Assembly (NCBI GenBank): GCA_900660155.1
Contig: CABFPE010000774.1
Span: forward strand, 137,856-201,855
Length of the DNA stretch: 64,000 nucleotides
DNA from: Hofstenia miamia
Lineage: Eukaryota > Xenacoelomorpha > Acoela > Hofsteniidae
Direction of reading: 5' to 3'
Both the position numbers and the translations under genes were made by a program. Below, in pieces: positions 1 through 11,914 of this stretch. The first letter of the stretch is position 1; the number at the start of each line of letters is the position of its first letter. Under the pieces are notes generated by a model, which was not told the origin of the DNA, did not search any database, and saw only the letters and a program-made list of their open reading frames with translations.

Positions 1-1147
1 AAGTGAACTGAAATGATATTTGCCAATAGTACAGTTAAGAACCACGTGCAAATTTTCTATGTATTGCTCAATTGGGTCACTGCGCACATGTTCAGGACTA
101 TCCAAAGTTAATTGATCATGGTCTTATTGCTATTAATTGTCATCAACTAGTGAATATTAAATTTGCAATTAATTGCAATTATCTATAAATATCAAAAACT
201 TTTGTTTTTTGCAAATTCCTCGCAAGGCTTCACCTCAAGATCTTTTTAATTCATGACATTTACAAGGACTCAGATACTCATGAAAAAACGGAAAACCTAT
301 GGCTACTAAAACCTCCAACATGATCTGCAAATCTTTTCTTCTAGCATGCAAGCTTCTTCAGGTCTGTAACTTTCTTAAAAATTTTAGAAATGCAAATATT
401 TCTGAAGTATAATGAAATATTTTGGTAATAAAAATTAATTTTTGAATGTATGTATACCGGTAAAGTATTTACAAAATAATTATTTTTTTTATTTTTGGCA
501 AAAGGATTTAGTATAAATGAAAATTTCTTGTATCACATAACCATTACAAAATAGCTTGCGTGTCCAGGGATTATGTTTATTTTGTAAGACTAGTATATTT
601 TCATTTGCCATAACCATAATGATATAATATTGAAGGTTATATATTATAATATTTTACTAATGAGGATAATGGGTTATGCAAATATAGATCTGGAATTCCA
701 CAATAGTGTATTAGAAGCGTCATTCGGAAATTCAAAAATTGAAATTTTCAGAGATAAATCCTACTTCTGAATGAAGATTCATTAGCTTCTAATTTTGTGA
801 TTTGCTCCACCCTTAGAAATGCATGAGTTGGCTATTACTTCTATTGAGTTAAGTAGCTTCTGCCAGGTGCTACATGATTGCAAATTGGATAAAAGATTGA
901 ATCATGCGTTCTATTTGTAGAGCAAAATTCTTCATGCGTAGCCTTTTTGACGTTTTGACTCATGGCACTTCCTCATTTAGAGAGTCTAAATTTTTAGCGA
1001 GTACAAATTGTATTCATTAGGCACTAAAAATATTGATAGAAAGACTATCCTAGTTTAAAAAAATCACAAAAATTTAATATAGAATATTTTAATTTTCACA
1101 TCGTTTATAAAGTAGGAAATTTTGTAATATTTGAGTGCTTAGTAATT
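1..1147. other. Gene-free AT-rich sequence
   Basis: I see no conserved coding segment, RNA gene or clear repeat here on either strand. All frames are closed by frequent stops. Confidence 0.5.

Positions 1148-1174
<27 letters not shown>
1148..1174. repeat. (TA)n microsatellite
   Basis: A pure TA tract of about 13 units, ending just before the repeated-word element at 1181. Confidence 0.97.
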
Positions 1175-1178
<4 letters not shown>

Positions 1179-1180
1179 AC

Positions 1181-1463
1181 GGCTTTAGATACAAAATTAT
1201 AAAATATCTATAAGGCGTTGGATACAAAAAAATCAATGCGGGTTCTAGATACTACAGCGGAGGGCGCTGGATATGGTTCCAAAAAATATTTTTGAAAAAA
1301 CTGAAACTCATACATAAGAAATTAGACCCCTATATTCCAAATGCGCATAGTAAACATTTTTGATAAAATGAATTATTCTAGCTTTTCATCAAGTAAGGCG
1401 CTGGATACTATGGAAATCGGAAAGTGCGGGCGATGGATACAAATCCCATAGTATCTAGAACCC
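1181..1463. mobile_element. Foldback/MITE-like element with repeated GGATAC words
   Basis: The motif GGGTTCTAGATACTA at 1240-1254 has a perfect 15-base inverted copy at 1449-1463. A related left-end word, GGCTTTAGATAC, starts at 1181. Between them a short word of the form GGCGNTGGATA recurs in direct orientation near 1214, 1263, 1397 and 1428. The segment is visibly richer in G than its flanks. There is no coding capacity. The layout suggests a non-autonomous element. I cannot identify a target-site duplication or superfamily, so the boundaries are approximate. Confidence 0.5.
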
Positions 1464-2395
1464 AGTAAGCGTATATGCATATAAATATTTTTAGAAGTAT
1501 TTCAGATTTTCTTAATATGTTATATTTTGTTAACAAACAGCATAGTTATGTATTTGCAAAACCTAGTCCTTCAAAGTAGTAGGTAAGGCAGGTATTGTAA
1601 AAATACATTATTAGCACAACTTATATGCTAAGGAATAAAACCGCGTTGCTTGCTGTTATTTTATCTACATTTTTCAAAAAGTCGTTTAAATGCATATTTC
1701 AATTATAGCTAACGGATAAATACATTAGTTTTTCAATTTGCAGATAAGCGTAGATGTAAGATAAAAAAATTTGCGATTTCAATCCATTGCACATTAATTT
1801 TTGTTTAAGATGTCACGCCTCGAATGCTTTTATCGAACGATTAAAAGGCGTTCTCCTAAAACGCTTTTGTTTATTTCAACCAGTTGTATTGTTGCTAAAA
1901 GGGATTTTGACCAATTGCAATCCCTCTTCAAATGTTAAAAGGAATTGTTAAAGTTACGTATACTAAATGCTAACTGATTAGCGATTTCCTACGACTTGAC
2001 TTAACCTCTATTCTAAAGATCTTTCAATATAAACTTTTCAGGGTTTCATGTTTTTAAGCAATAATTGAATTGCTGATTTTCAACTGTAAACCTTGCTTGT
2101 TTACTTCTGAAATCGAAACAAAATTTCAGAAAAATTAATGATTTTTACTAATTCCTAAAATAAGTGTCGAACAATTAAATTCAGCCCTTGTTTATGTTTA
2201 TAGACAAATCTATCTGCATTCAATTAAATTTAATTATATTTCATGTTCTGGAAAGTTACATATTCTTGATGTTTTGCAAATTTTCCGTTCTCTATACTAG
2301 TCCAACCCACACCTCAGTCTTAACCTTAACCCAAACCATGCTTCAAACATTATGTAGAAGGAATATGTACATTTATTATTAATATCGGTAAGTTT

Positions 2396-2434
<39 letters not shown>

Positions 2435-3225
2435 AGGTTTGCTTAGAAGTCGTTGCGTGTGCTGCGTCTAAATGAAAGAAATTTGCTATCCCTTAAATCT
2501 GAAAATCTGGAGCAGTTTAAATTACTTGACCAAATTGGGACATTGACAGAAGAACTGCCGATTTATCACAAGTGAAAAGTTTCGATTTGATGTCGTTGGT
2601 TAATTAACTGACAGTTGAGAAGATACAGCGGATCACCTGTAATGCTGGAGGGGCAAAGGAGTTTTCTGATTTCATACTTTCTTGTGAAATTACCTAGTTT
2701 AAAATCCAGAATGGAATTTTTCTGTCCTAAGCCCTTTCCATTTTTTTTGATCAACATATCCCATAACATTGTTTCTTAAGTATTTGAAAACAAATTTCTT
2801 TGCTTGTTTAACAGGTTTAACAGGTTTTTATAACAAGTTTGGTTTGCGATTTTTGACAGTGGTAGCAATTGCATTCACTCACAGAAAAAATATTTTGTTT
2901 TTCTCATAAATCCATTTTATGCAAATAGAAATGTATTATTTTCTTTTTTGAAAAGCATTATTGATTTGGTAGTGAAACACTTTCTATATTAAAAAAGACA
3001 GTTAGCTTAATATCTTTAAAGAAGATTTTTATCGAATATTTAATAATGATACATAGGCGTATTTATGCAAAATTACAATACTAAAGCTAAAATTGATTAT
3101 ACACTAAGAATAGTAATTTAATGGAAATATGTATTTATATTTATTCAAAAATCCGATTCTTCATTTATTCAAAAGATCATACCTTAATGAAGTTTTTCAA
3201 AAGCCAAAATTATCTGCATATCGTT

Positions 3226-3228
<3 letters not shown>
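1464..3228. other. Intergenic or intronic AT-rich sequence upstream of TMA7 exons
   Basis: It contains the (TA)n tract at 2399-2431 and otherwise nothing recognisable. I looked on the + strand for the missing lysine-rich N-terminal exon of TMA7 and did not find it. This stretch is therefore probably intron, with exon 1 upstream of the window. Confidence 0.45.
2399..2431. repeat. (TA)n microsatellite
   Basis: About 16 TA units with no interruption. Confidence 0.97.

Positions 3229-3265
<37 letters not shown>
3229..3265. repeat. (TA)n microsatellite in TMA7 intron
   Basis: About 18 TA units lying 85 bp upstream of the TMA7 splice acceptor, followed by a short TG-rich degenerate tail. The repetitive Tyr-Ile reading frames across it are translation of the repeat, not a protein. 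Confidence 0.97.
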
Positions 3266-3268
<3 letters not shown>

Positions 3269-3350
3269 CATGTGCAGTGTATATTACTGTATGTATTTTT
3301 TAGTTTTTCGCTGTTTTAAATGGTTATGTATAGTGTTAAATATATTTTAG

Positions 3351-3540
3351 GACGATTTGGCATTTAAACAGAAGCAAAAAGAAGAAGCTAAGGCTTTGAA
3401 CGATATGAAAAAGAAAGCAGCCGGTAGAGGGCCTTTAGGTATCTTTGAATTATAACATTTTCAAATACAAATTTTCGATAACTATTATTTGTTTATTCCA
3501 TTTAGTTACTGGGGGCATAAAGAAATCGGGAAAGAAATGA
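3351..3540 (+). CDS. TMA7: TMA7 (translation machinery-associated protein 7), two 3'-terminal coding exons
   Basis: TMA7 is a very small, lysine-rich, ribosome-associated eukaryotic protein; the animal form is about 64 residues. Exon A (3351-3438) follows an acceptor ending TATATTTTAG and encodes DDLAFKQKQKEEAKALNDMK followed by KKAAGRGPL. The donor is GTATCT at 3439. The 67-bp intron ends with AG at 3504-3505. Exon B (3506-3540) completes a split Val codon and reads TGGIKKSGKK, then TGA at 3538-3540. The AFKQKQKEE block and the GGIKKSGKK C-terminus are family hallmarks. About the last 40 of the usual ~64 residues are present. The N-terminal exon (initiator Met plus the Gly/Lys-rich segment) was not found in the upstream 3.3 kb, so the gene is partial here. 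Nothing looks broken, and the spliced structure argues against a processed pseudogene. Confidence 0.93.
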
Positions 3541-3606
3541 TGTCATCTAGTCGTTGGATTAATGGTGCTATTTTTTCATTGTAGCTGTTGTTGTTCTGTA
3601 TGTAAC

Positions 3607-3612
3607 AATAAA
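3607..3612 (+). promoter_or_regulatory. Polyadenylation signal of TMA7
   Basis: AATAAA lies 67 bases after the TMA7 stop codon, a plausible distance for the short 3' UTR of such a gene. Confidence 0.7.
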
Positions 3613-4266
3613 AATGAAAATTACATTTCTTAAGTTTATCGAAAAATCGCTAATATTCACATTCTGACATAAATATATATATATATATATATATACATGT
3701 ATATATATAAGGACAATTCGATAGATTTAATTCTAATAATATAAATATATTATTTGTTGAGTACATGATATTAGCAAAACGCAAAGAAATTTTGGTGTAT
3801 CATGTGAAACAAAAACGCAATTCTACCCTATTTTAAAAACTATAAAATATTATCTTGATTTTAAGTTTTAATTTCTAAAGTACAATTCTAAGACATTAAA
3901 AATTCAAAAGTAGTACCTCAAAATGAATTTCTCTTGACTGTAAGGTAAAAATTCTTGAATATAATTAATGAATTTTTTAAAACTGTATAAAATTTCAAGA
4001 TACTTATATAAACAAGGGATTTTCTGTGAGTACTGCTATTGCTTTCCAATTGTGCAAATCATTAAGCAGGTTGTTTTCATAGAAAACAAATTAAGTAAAC
4101 ATTTTTCGTACTGAGGAATCTCAGGATTAATATTTCATAAAGCCAGTTAAATTAATATCAAACACTAGGTATCATAAAATCTGATGCTCTAAGTATGATG
4201 TATTGTAGCAAGCATTATCTTCTTACCCGTGCACGATTTTTTTATAGTTTTGAAAAACCATTGAAA
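3613..4266. other. Gene-free sequence downstream of TMA7
   Basis: It holds a (TA)n tract at 3673-3695 and no coding or structured element that I can support. Confidence 0.5.
3673..3695. repeat. (TA)n microsatellite
   Basis: About 11 TA units, followed by a second short interrupted stretch (ACATGTATATATATA). Confidence 0.95.
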
Positions 4267-4515
4267 ACTACACGGCAAAAAGAGAATATTTCACAATTTG
4301 GGATTTTTTCAGTTATGGCCCCATTATGTAGACCATGATCCAAAGTGTCTTCCGAATATCACTGTTTTGTCAAAAAGGGCATATGTCTCATTTATTGCAA
4401 GGAGAAGAAAGCCTGTACTTGGTAAGAAGGGCATATGTCCACTTTGAAAAGAGGCAAAAGGGCATAAGTCCGGTTCTCATGGTTACTGTGACATATGCCC
4501 GTTTTCCCGTGTAGT
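4267..4515. mobile_element. MITE-like element with terminal inverted repeats and repeated GGGCATATGTC words
   Basis: ACTACACGG at 4267-4275 is a perfect inverted match to CCGTGTAGT at 4507-4515. With one mismatch the match extends inward through AAAA. Inside, the word AAGGGCATATGTC occurs near 4374 and 4426, with a variant (GGGCATAAGTCC) near 4459 and an inverted copy, GACATATGCCC, near 4490. Length is 249 bp with no coding potential. I see no convincing target-site duplication, so the superfamily is open. The organisation resembles the element at 1181-1463 but the words differ. Confidence 0.55.
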
Positions 4516-6501
4516 CTTCCATTCTATTGAAAATATGAAGTTGAACAAGAAACCTACTCCTACCCAGCTGATAAAAAAGATGCGTACCCGCCCATACTTG
4601 CGGGTACAGGCGGGTAAGCCCAGGTACTCGCACATCATTTATCACTTTTGAGGGATGGGGCCTCAGAATCGATCAATTAGTAATTGAAAACAAGTGGAAC
4701 CTCTGCAACAGCCGATGAAATTAGGATCCACAAAATTTCCAATCGTTCCTTGTACCACTTGCGACTGCAAATTTTGTAAAAAAAATTTTATTTCCCATGA
4801 GACGTGTCCCATGTTCCATAAGAAGCCTTACTAAACCTCCAGAATCAGATTCAATTTTTTAAAGGCATCTAGAGATCTGATCATTGAAAAAATATCGATC
4901 AACATTTTATCAATTTGCTGCTTAAGGAATTTCCTTCATTCTAAAAAATTCTTCTGAACTTTGTAAGGTAGCAAATTTCAGTTTTATAGCAAATTGGTAC
5001 AAAAAGAAATTTCGAGTGAACCCATTTTACGACATTCCATAATCAAATTTAGTTTTTTGCAATCTTTTTCCAATATGCCTAATAAGCAATTGTTGCCCTG
5101 CTAATAGTAACGATTAACGGCGAAACAGTTTTTTGGTTTATCAATTTGTCAAATCACTGTTGAGATTTTAACAACTGTCCCTGTCCATTTGTTCTCACTC
5201 ACTCAACATGGATTTTCTCGAGTCAGTTTAGAACAGTCAAAATAAATCCGACGTCAGTCTCTCAAATTTATCCTGATTTAAAGACATTGCCAGTTTAAAA
5301 GAAATTTTTATCGCGAGGTTATTGCCGTCAATGTTAATATCTAAATTGAGATGCAATTACAGACTAGTTCTAGGCAGAAATTCACGAATGATAGGTAGAA
5401 AGCATCCCATTAAACCCATTTCGCTAATTAACGTGTAAATTTGAACGGCAATAAATCATTATTTTTAGGCGAATTTATGATAAACATTAGTTGCGGAATA
5501 AAAAATTTAAATTTCGTCTTCAAACTCATTTGCGAATGAAAATTTCTTGAAATCAATAGATTAGGTTTTAGGCAAGCTCATTAAGTTGTTCTAACAATGA
5601 ACACATTTTGCTTTAAGCAGCCGCGTTAAAAACCTTTTATAAATTAACCGTCACCATTGTTCCATCTCCAATAATTCACTTTGAGAGATTTCTAACTAAA
5701 TGTTTTCTTTAAAAGTTGATTGACCCTGAAAATTTTCCTTCCTTCCGCCATTTTACACAAGTGTTAATTTTTCACCATAGATATGCATTTAACAAGTTAA
5801 TAAGATATAGAGTGCTATCTGTAAAAATATATTATAAATATAATGTATTTGCTATAAGAAATTTGACTTCTATTTCTCACAAAATACCATTTTTAGAATG
5901 TACCATAGACAATGGGTTATTTTCCCTTTAGCAGCATAAATTAACATATCTTTCAGACCGTGTATTGACTTAGAATTGAAATACAACTGGGGAACATTAA
6001 CAGCTAAGCCTTTTACATTGCATTCTATATTTTCAAATAGAAAACAAAATTTAGAATAAATTTAAGAAATCGAATGCATATATTGGGGTTTAAAAATTAT
6101 CATGGCAAGTAGTCTACGAAAACTTTTATAGATAAAAACTTCATATTAAAAATTCATTTGATGTGCATACATTACACATAATTAGAAACCCAAGGCATAT
6201 AAATTATTATGAATACATTAATTAAATTTAATAACTGTAAAAATAGAATTTTTTTGTTATTTATTATTTGCTTCTATTGTAATAAAACGTTACTGATTGC
6301 TTCCAACCTTGATTTACGCAAATGTTTACCTGAAAAACGTCATCAGCATACTTATTATGGTGATGAACCTTGATAATTTAATTCGCTATTCGTTAAGGTT
6401 TCCACAAATAAATTCTAACTTTTAATTATAAATGTCTTAAAGTTTGCTTCATTCGTCCGAATTTGGCAGAAAAATCTTGTTACGTTTTATTAGAAAGCTA
6501 T
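4516..6501. other. Gene-free AT-rich sequence
   Basis: A GC-richer patch at 4585-4635 (CCCGCCCATAC, GCGGGTACAGGCGGGTAAGC) looks like a scrap of an interspersed repeat; a similar CCCGCCCATAC word occurs at 38489. I see nothing else in this stretch. Confidence 0.45.
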
Positions 6502-6509
6502 GTTACCTA

Positions 6510-7675
6510 AAGGGGCGCATTGAGAAAATTTGCTTGGGGTATCGGTGTCTAGAAAAAAATTACAAGCCTAAGTGTTGTAGCATATAATATTACTAATTAC
6601 ACATTAAAGTATCAATGTTTTTTTGTTAATTCGCATACGTTTTTCGTAAGACAGTAAAAAAAATTTTCCATTGAAATGACTAGAATTAATCTTTTACTAA
6701 AACAAAAAATCTGTCTAGGGCGTTTACAAAATACCTAGGTAGCAAATTTGTCATCTGAAATGCTTGAAGTACATAAGAACTAAAACAAATCCTGCAAATG
6801 TCCTGTGCATGGACTCGTGTGGAAATTAGGGTTGTCCATACTTTAGTTATGTTTGAAAAGTTGCATTTGAGTTTTTCACTAAAAAATGCTGTAATTAGTG
6901 TAATCCCGTTACCAATATTAAAATAATTACATTTTCGCGTTTTTCAGCACATAAAGAAATTATCATTGGTAAAATGTCTTTTGAAAAAGTCAGTGCCTCA
7001 ATGATGACATCATTATGGAAAATTCCCAATTTTTTCAGAACATCTAATTTTAAATGCCTTTATTCTCATTGAGTTATAAACTTGTTGTTCACTTGATGAT
7101 GGTTTTTGATAAACTCAAACCCTTAATGACGACACATGCGCTACAATAATTAACAATTTTAACATAAAACTTTTCTGCCAATTACGTAATTATAATACTT
7201 CTACACGTTTAAGATATAGGGCAAAAATATACTTTTCAAATTACATTACAACATCACACTTTAATAAGGGGAGTGCCAGAAGTAAGTTTTGCTTTTAAGT
7301 TCAATTATTAGTTGGAAAAATAGATAATTTCCTTTGCGACATTCTATCAGGAATATTCTTTTTATTTAGTCAGGAAATAATCCAAAAATTTAAAAATTCT
7401 ATATTTGGCAACTCCGGATTCTCTTAATTCCTGCAATTTTGAGCGAAAACTTCATCATTTTTTAGAGGGATCTGCATTTCAAACGATTTGAAAAAATTTT
7501 TAAACAGAACTGTACATCTGGCTGTATAAACCTAACTTTTCAAACATTGGCAAAACATGTAAATCCCTAGTCTACGTGTAGACGCTTGTTACACAGTTAC
7601 TGCAATTCGTTTACAAACCTTCAAAATTTTGAGTGCTTAAGTCGATACACCAATACCCTTTTCAAGGCGCCCCTG
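6510..7675. mobile_element. Non-autonomous hAT-like DNA transposon
   Basis: The left end begins AAGGGGCGCATTGAGAAAAT. The right end, read on the - strand, begins CAGGGGCGCCTTGAAAAGGG. After a short indel both continue as GGGTAT(C/T)GGTGT, giving about 40 bp of imperfect terminal inverted repeat. The flanks are GTTACCTA (6502-6509) and GTTACCTT (7676-7683), an 8-bp target-site duplication matching at 7 of 8 positions. The CAGGGG-type terminus plus an 8-bp duplication is the hAT signature. The 1166-bp interior has no open frame resembling a transposase, so it would depend on an enzyme supplied elsewhere. The divergence between ends suggests an old insertion. Confidence 0.68.
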
Positions 7676-8187
7676 GTTACCTTTTCAATTCCTATTCAAG
7701 TAGCCTCTTCCTAATTTTCAATATAAGTATTTTAAAGTTTGTATTGTTCAAAACTATAACATGCAGTTCTTGGTTTAGTCAAAATATAACCATACCCAAA
7801 ACAACTTGAGTGTCCTACAAAATTCAGCAAACTACACGATTCTCTGTAATCTACAAAATTGATAATTTTGTCAAAATTATCCGCATTCAGTTAAATGTCT
7901 TGAATTTCAAGGCTTATTGAAAAAACGAATTTTAGGATATATGTCTTATATATACTGTATATAACTATAGCAAAATCAATATACATTAAGGAACATCTAA
8001 ATAGAAATCAAACTTTAAGGGACAATCAAATTAATAATGAACTTTACGCATTTTAATTAGATAAATTTTGTAAAATATTATTTTAAAATATAATTTTAAC
8101 CTGATGAGGCAACGTTAATTTTGGTGAGGTGTTGTTAAATTTAAGTTTTGTTTTTTTTGTTTTAAATATGAAGCTCAAAGATTTCTG

Positions 8188-8193
<6 letters not shown>

Positions 8194-8234
<41 letters not shown>
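8194..8234. repeat. (TA)n microsatellite
   Basis: About 20 uninterrupted TA units. Confidence 0.97.
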
Positions 8235-8238
<4 letters not shown>

Positions 8239-10486
8239 TACATAAAAGATTTGGTCAATGAATTCAGATTATATATTAAAAAAAGAAAGAAATTTGCTTC
8301 TACTTTATTCAACGAAATTTGCCTGTGTTTACTCCGAAGAAGTTTAAATTAAATTCATTTAAAAATTGCATTTGTCAACTCTTACTTATGCTTCACAATG
8401 CTGGTGGCCATCACATAGAAATTTTCAAAGAAAATGTCTATATTGGATATATTACAATGATAGCATTTTAGACTACAACCTTATAGTGAATGGTAAAATT
8501 TAACCAATAACTCTTCAATTCTAATTCAGTGATCTCTTATTATTTAACAATATTCTCACTGGGAAGACTACAATAACAGCATCTGATTATTTTTCTTATA
8601 AAAAACAATTAATTAGTAGAAGATCATCTTCAAAGAAAATATTTAAAATACTGGAGTCAAAGAACATTTTTTATTTATCAAATTACTTTAAATCGAGAAC
8701 ATTCACTATTTTCTTCCATGAATAATGTTGTTTTCGCAGAATATCGACTTGCGAAACAATAGAATCAGGCAATGGTTTTCCCATTTTAAGCGTTTTATGC
8801 TATTGCAAAACGTAATACAAACTAAATTTTTTTATTAATTAACAATGTATTATCACAAACGCGATGATTTTGTAGTCTCAGTTGATTCAGTTGGAATGGT
8901 GGTAAAAAGTTTAAAGCAAGATGTACGTAGCATTTTATCAAGCTACTGTATATAAAGTAAGTTTTTCAAAGCTATTCAAGAACTGTCTAATCAGAATATT
9001 GTTAAGGATATCATTCCTTAATTGAAAGTCCAATTTCGAAGTAATATTGCCACAATGAAGGTAAATCGCGGACACTAGACTGTTCTTTCAATAATACTGA
9101 ACCAGCTATCCATTTAATGTAATTGCTATTTAAAAATTATGAAAGTAAAATAAGACATTGACAAGAATGGTAATAAAATTGGCTGCTGTCAATCAGCATT
9201 ATGTTCCCTGTTTATTTTCATTTCCAACAAGCAGCTGTGAAATTAAATTAAACGGATTCCCCAAACAATTAGTGCTAGACAAATCTTTGTTCAAGAATTT
9301 ACAGAAATATGATACATTCATTATTACACGTTGCATAAAATTTATGGGGAAGGTAGGCATATAATTCAATCATATTATGTCCAGAACTAAGCATCTTAAA
9401 TCAAGTGTAATAACTATATAAATGAAATTTAAAAAAGTTATTTATATTATGATTTAAAACAAGGACAACGAGTTATAATCTAGTTTTCCTTGATTTTAAA
9501 TCGGATGTATATAGCATGGAAGTGCTTTTCCTAAAACCGAATTAAGTATCGGTATCGCAACATCATAAAATGTATTGCAACGATATCCTATCGTTTGTGA
9601 GAAAGGTAAAGAATTAGATTCTATCGTTAGCAGAACTTCATCCTTCTTAGCCCTCTAGTCATGAAAAAGGAATTCAATGAAAAATGTAAAATTTTCTAAG
9701 TACCATTATAACATCTGCTTCCATGTTGATGCAATTGAATCCAATATCCAAGATGTAGCCTATATACTACACTGAGAATTAATGGCAAAAATTGCATCTA
9801 TAAAGCAGGAAAAAGTTTATATTCAAAATAAACAAATTATTTCATGAAAAAATTTCTAGTTAATTTAGGCATAAACCTCCATTGCATTTTGAGCAATTAA
9901 TGAACATCAATTCTGTTTTGCAGTCTTGGCATAGCAATTACTTTTGAAGCATACTCCAAGGTGGATGTCAAAACATGGGCGGACTGAAAATCATTTGCGA
10001 CTGTGCTTTTAATGATGGCCGAAATGCTCAAAACTTATGCAACAATAATTGTTATGTTGACATCAGAATAACTAAATTATTCTATTGTAGAGGTTTCACA
10101 AATATGGTTGGTTGATACGCGTTAGTCTAATTGTATTTAGACAGAAACTACTTTTTATTATGTTAGTATACACAATAATTCAGCATGTAGCATACACACT
10201 GTAGGCTATAGTAGGCAGTAGAGGGCAAACATAGAAAATGATCGCAAGGTTTTTTTCGTTTTGCAAAACACATGTAAGTTTAATTAATAAGAAAAATTTA
10301 TAAGAACTATTTTAGAGGACATACTTTGTTAGAATTTTTTTAACAATGTCTTAGTTATTTGTGCAAAATAATAAAATGGCTTCATTTTAAAATAGATCCA
10401 AGATATTTACTCATTAGTAAGTATCCAATTAGTAGCGGTTGAATAATAATATTTGGTTAATATTAAAATAAATAATAATTTAAGCA

Positions 10487-10494
<8 letters not shown>

Positions 10495-10521
<27 letters not shown>
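10495..10521. repeat. (TA)n microsatellite
   Basis: About 13 TA units. Confidence 0.96.
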
Positions 10522-10525
<4 letters not shown>

Positions 10526-11711
10526 TAATTTACTAGGCAATGATATTAAACTTTCTGATATGTATCAAGTTTTTAGGTGCTTGTTAGAAATTACTTATGT
10601 CATAATATATGCCATATAGAATGATGCAAAGATTTGAATGATTTTCTAATATTCCTTCATATAACCACTATCAACAAAGGCTTGCATCTATAGAGTGACA
10701 TAAGGTGTCGATTAAACCCGACTCAATTTCGAATTTCAGGTCGTGCTCGGCTAACAAATTGTTGGGTCGGGTTCAAAACTTAAACTGATAGGCAAAAACT
10801 TAAGAATGTTAGGCACCACTCGAATTGAAAGAAATTGAAAATACTAAGTAATATATGTGAATGACCATTTTTTTCCTCATCAGAAAATCACTGATTGGGG
10901 AGAGATAGAAGCAATTAAATATTGGGAATTAAATTCTACATCTCGGGTCTGGTAGTCTTTGGGCAGTGAATATTCTGATCCTACTGGTTGTATGTTAAAC
11001 TTATATTTTCTCTGTTTAGTTGTATCATTATAATTATAATCAACAAAATTGGTTTGCATAGCTTTGCAGCGATTAAAGATAGTGTGGTGAACCTTTGCAT
11101 CAGTTCGTCAATGCACTTTATAATTTTTCTATGTTTTTCTCATGGCCGTGTTTAATAGCCCATTAAATTCCTTCTATTTTAATAAACATTCTATGCAAAT
11201 TATACCAAGAAGTCTAGAAATAGCAATAAATATATATTAAAGAAGAAAAAATATAAATAAGACCTAAAAAAGGCACGAGAGAAAGTCTATATATCCACTA
11301 AAAAAATTTTTACATTCAAATGAAAAAATTGTAACTGGTTTTCCAAATTTACAACTCTCATTTTATTCTGAAATTTCTTGCTGATTAATTTGTTCAGCAG
11401 TTCTTCTAAATTTTACTGTTTATTAAGGAAAGTGAATCCAAATAATATATACTTACAAAGAAGTATAAAAGAGCGAGTTACTATCGAATTAAAAACTTAT
11501 GCGTATTTAAGAAGTATCAACTTAAAGAAAGAAAGAAATTGCAAATTCAATGACGATGAAGTCTTTTGTATTAAGAACAATAATTTAAAGTTTTATTGTC
11601 AATGAACAAAAAGGACTGAGAAGCACCAGTGAGAAAGCGAATTCATTCTTAATTCGATTTTAGAGCTTTTACTGTTATAATCTCTATGGATTTTTTACAG
11701 GTGATTGACAG

Positions 11712-11914
11712 ATGCATTATTGTTGGCTAGAGTCTTACCAATTCACATGCGATATTCTTAAGAAAAATGGTCAAAGTTTCGATAATGTGCAAATCATTTT
11801 AAAACCAATACGATTTCCTAAATTAAAAATTAATCAAGAAGTAAAAGTTAATGTACATGTGCGTTGTACATCAGAGGAAAGAACCATAATAATCAAGCTA
11901 CAAGCTCCAACTAG
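11712..11914 (+). other. Possible orphan exon, unknown protein
   Basis: An open frame of about 67 codons lies between an acceptor-like TTTTTTACAG...CAG (an AG at 11710-11711) and a good donor-like CTAG|GTATAAGC at 11915. The predicted peptide contains YQFTCDILKKNGQSFDNVQI and KLKINQEVKVNVHVRC, alternating hydrophobic and polar residues as in a beta-sandwich. I do not recognise the family. It could equally be chance; the support is only the splice-like borders and the non-repetitive composition. Confidence 0.22.

Larger units (their letters stand above)
7684..11711. other. Gene-free AT-rich sequence
   Basis: It contains (TA)n tracts at 8194-8234 and 10495-10521. A short imperfect hairpin has arms GATTTAAAACAAGGA at 9451-9465 and its partner at 9487-9502. 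A degenerate CCCGACTC / GTTGGGTCGGGTT block lies at 10713-10780. No conserved protein segment was recognised. Confidence 0.45.

Noticed and set aside
9451-9502. Hairpin GATTTAAAACAAGGA ... TCCTTGATTTTAAATC as a microRNA precursor
   Set aside because: The arms are only ~15 bases and imperfect, below the length expected for an animal microRNA hairpin.
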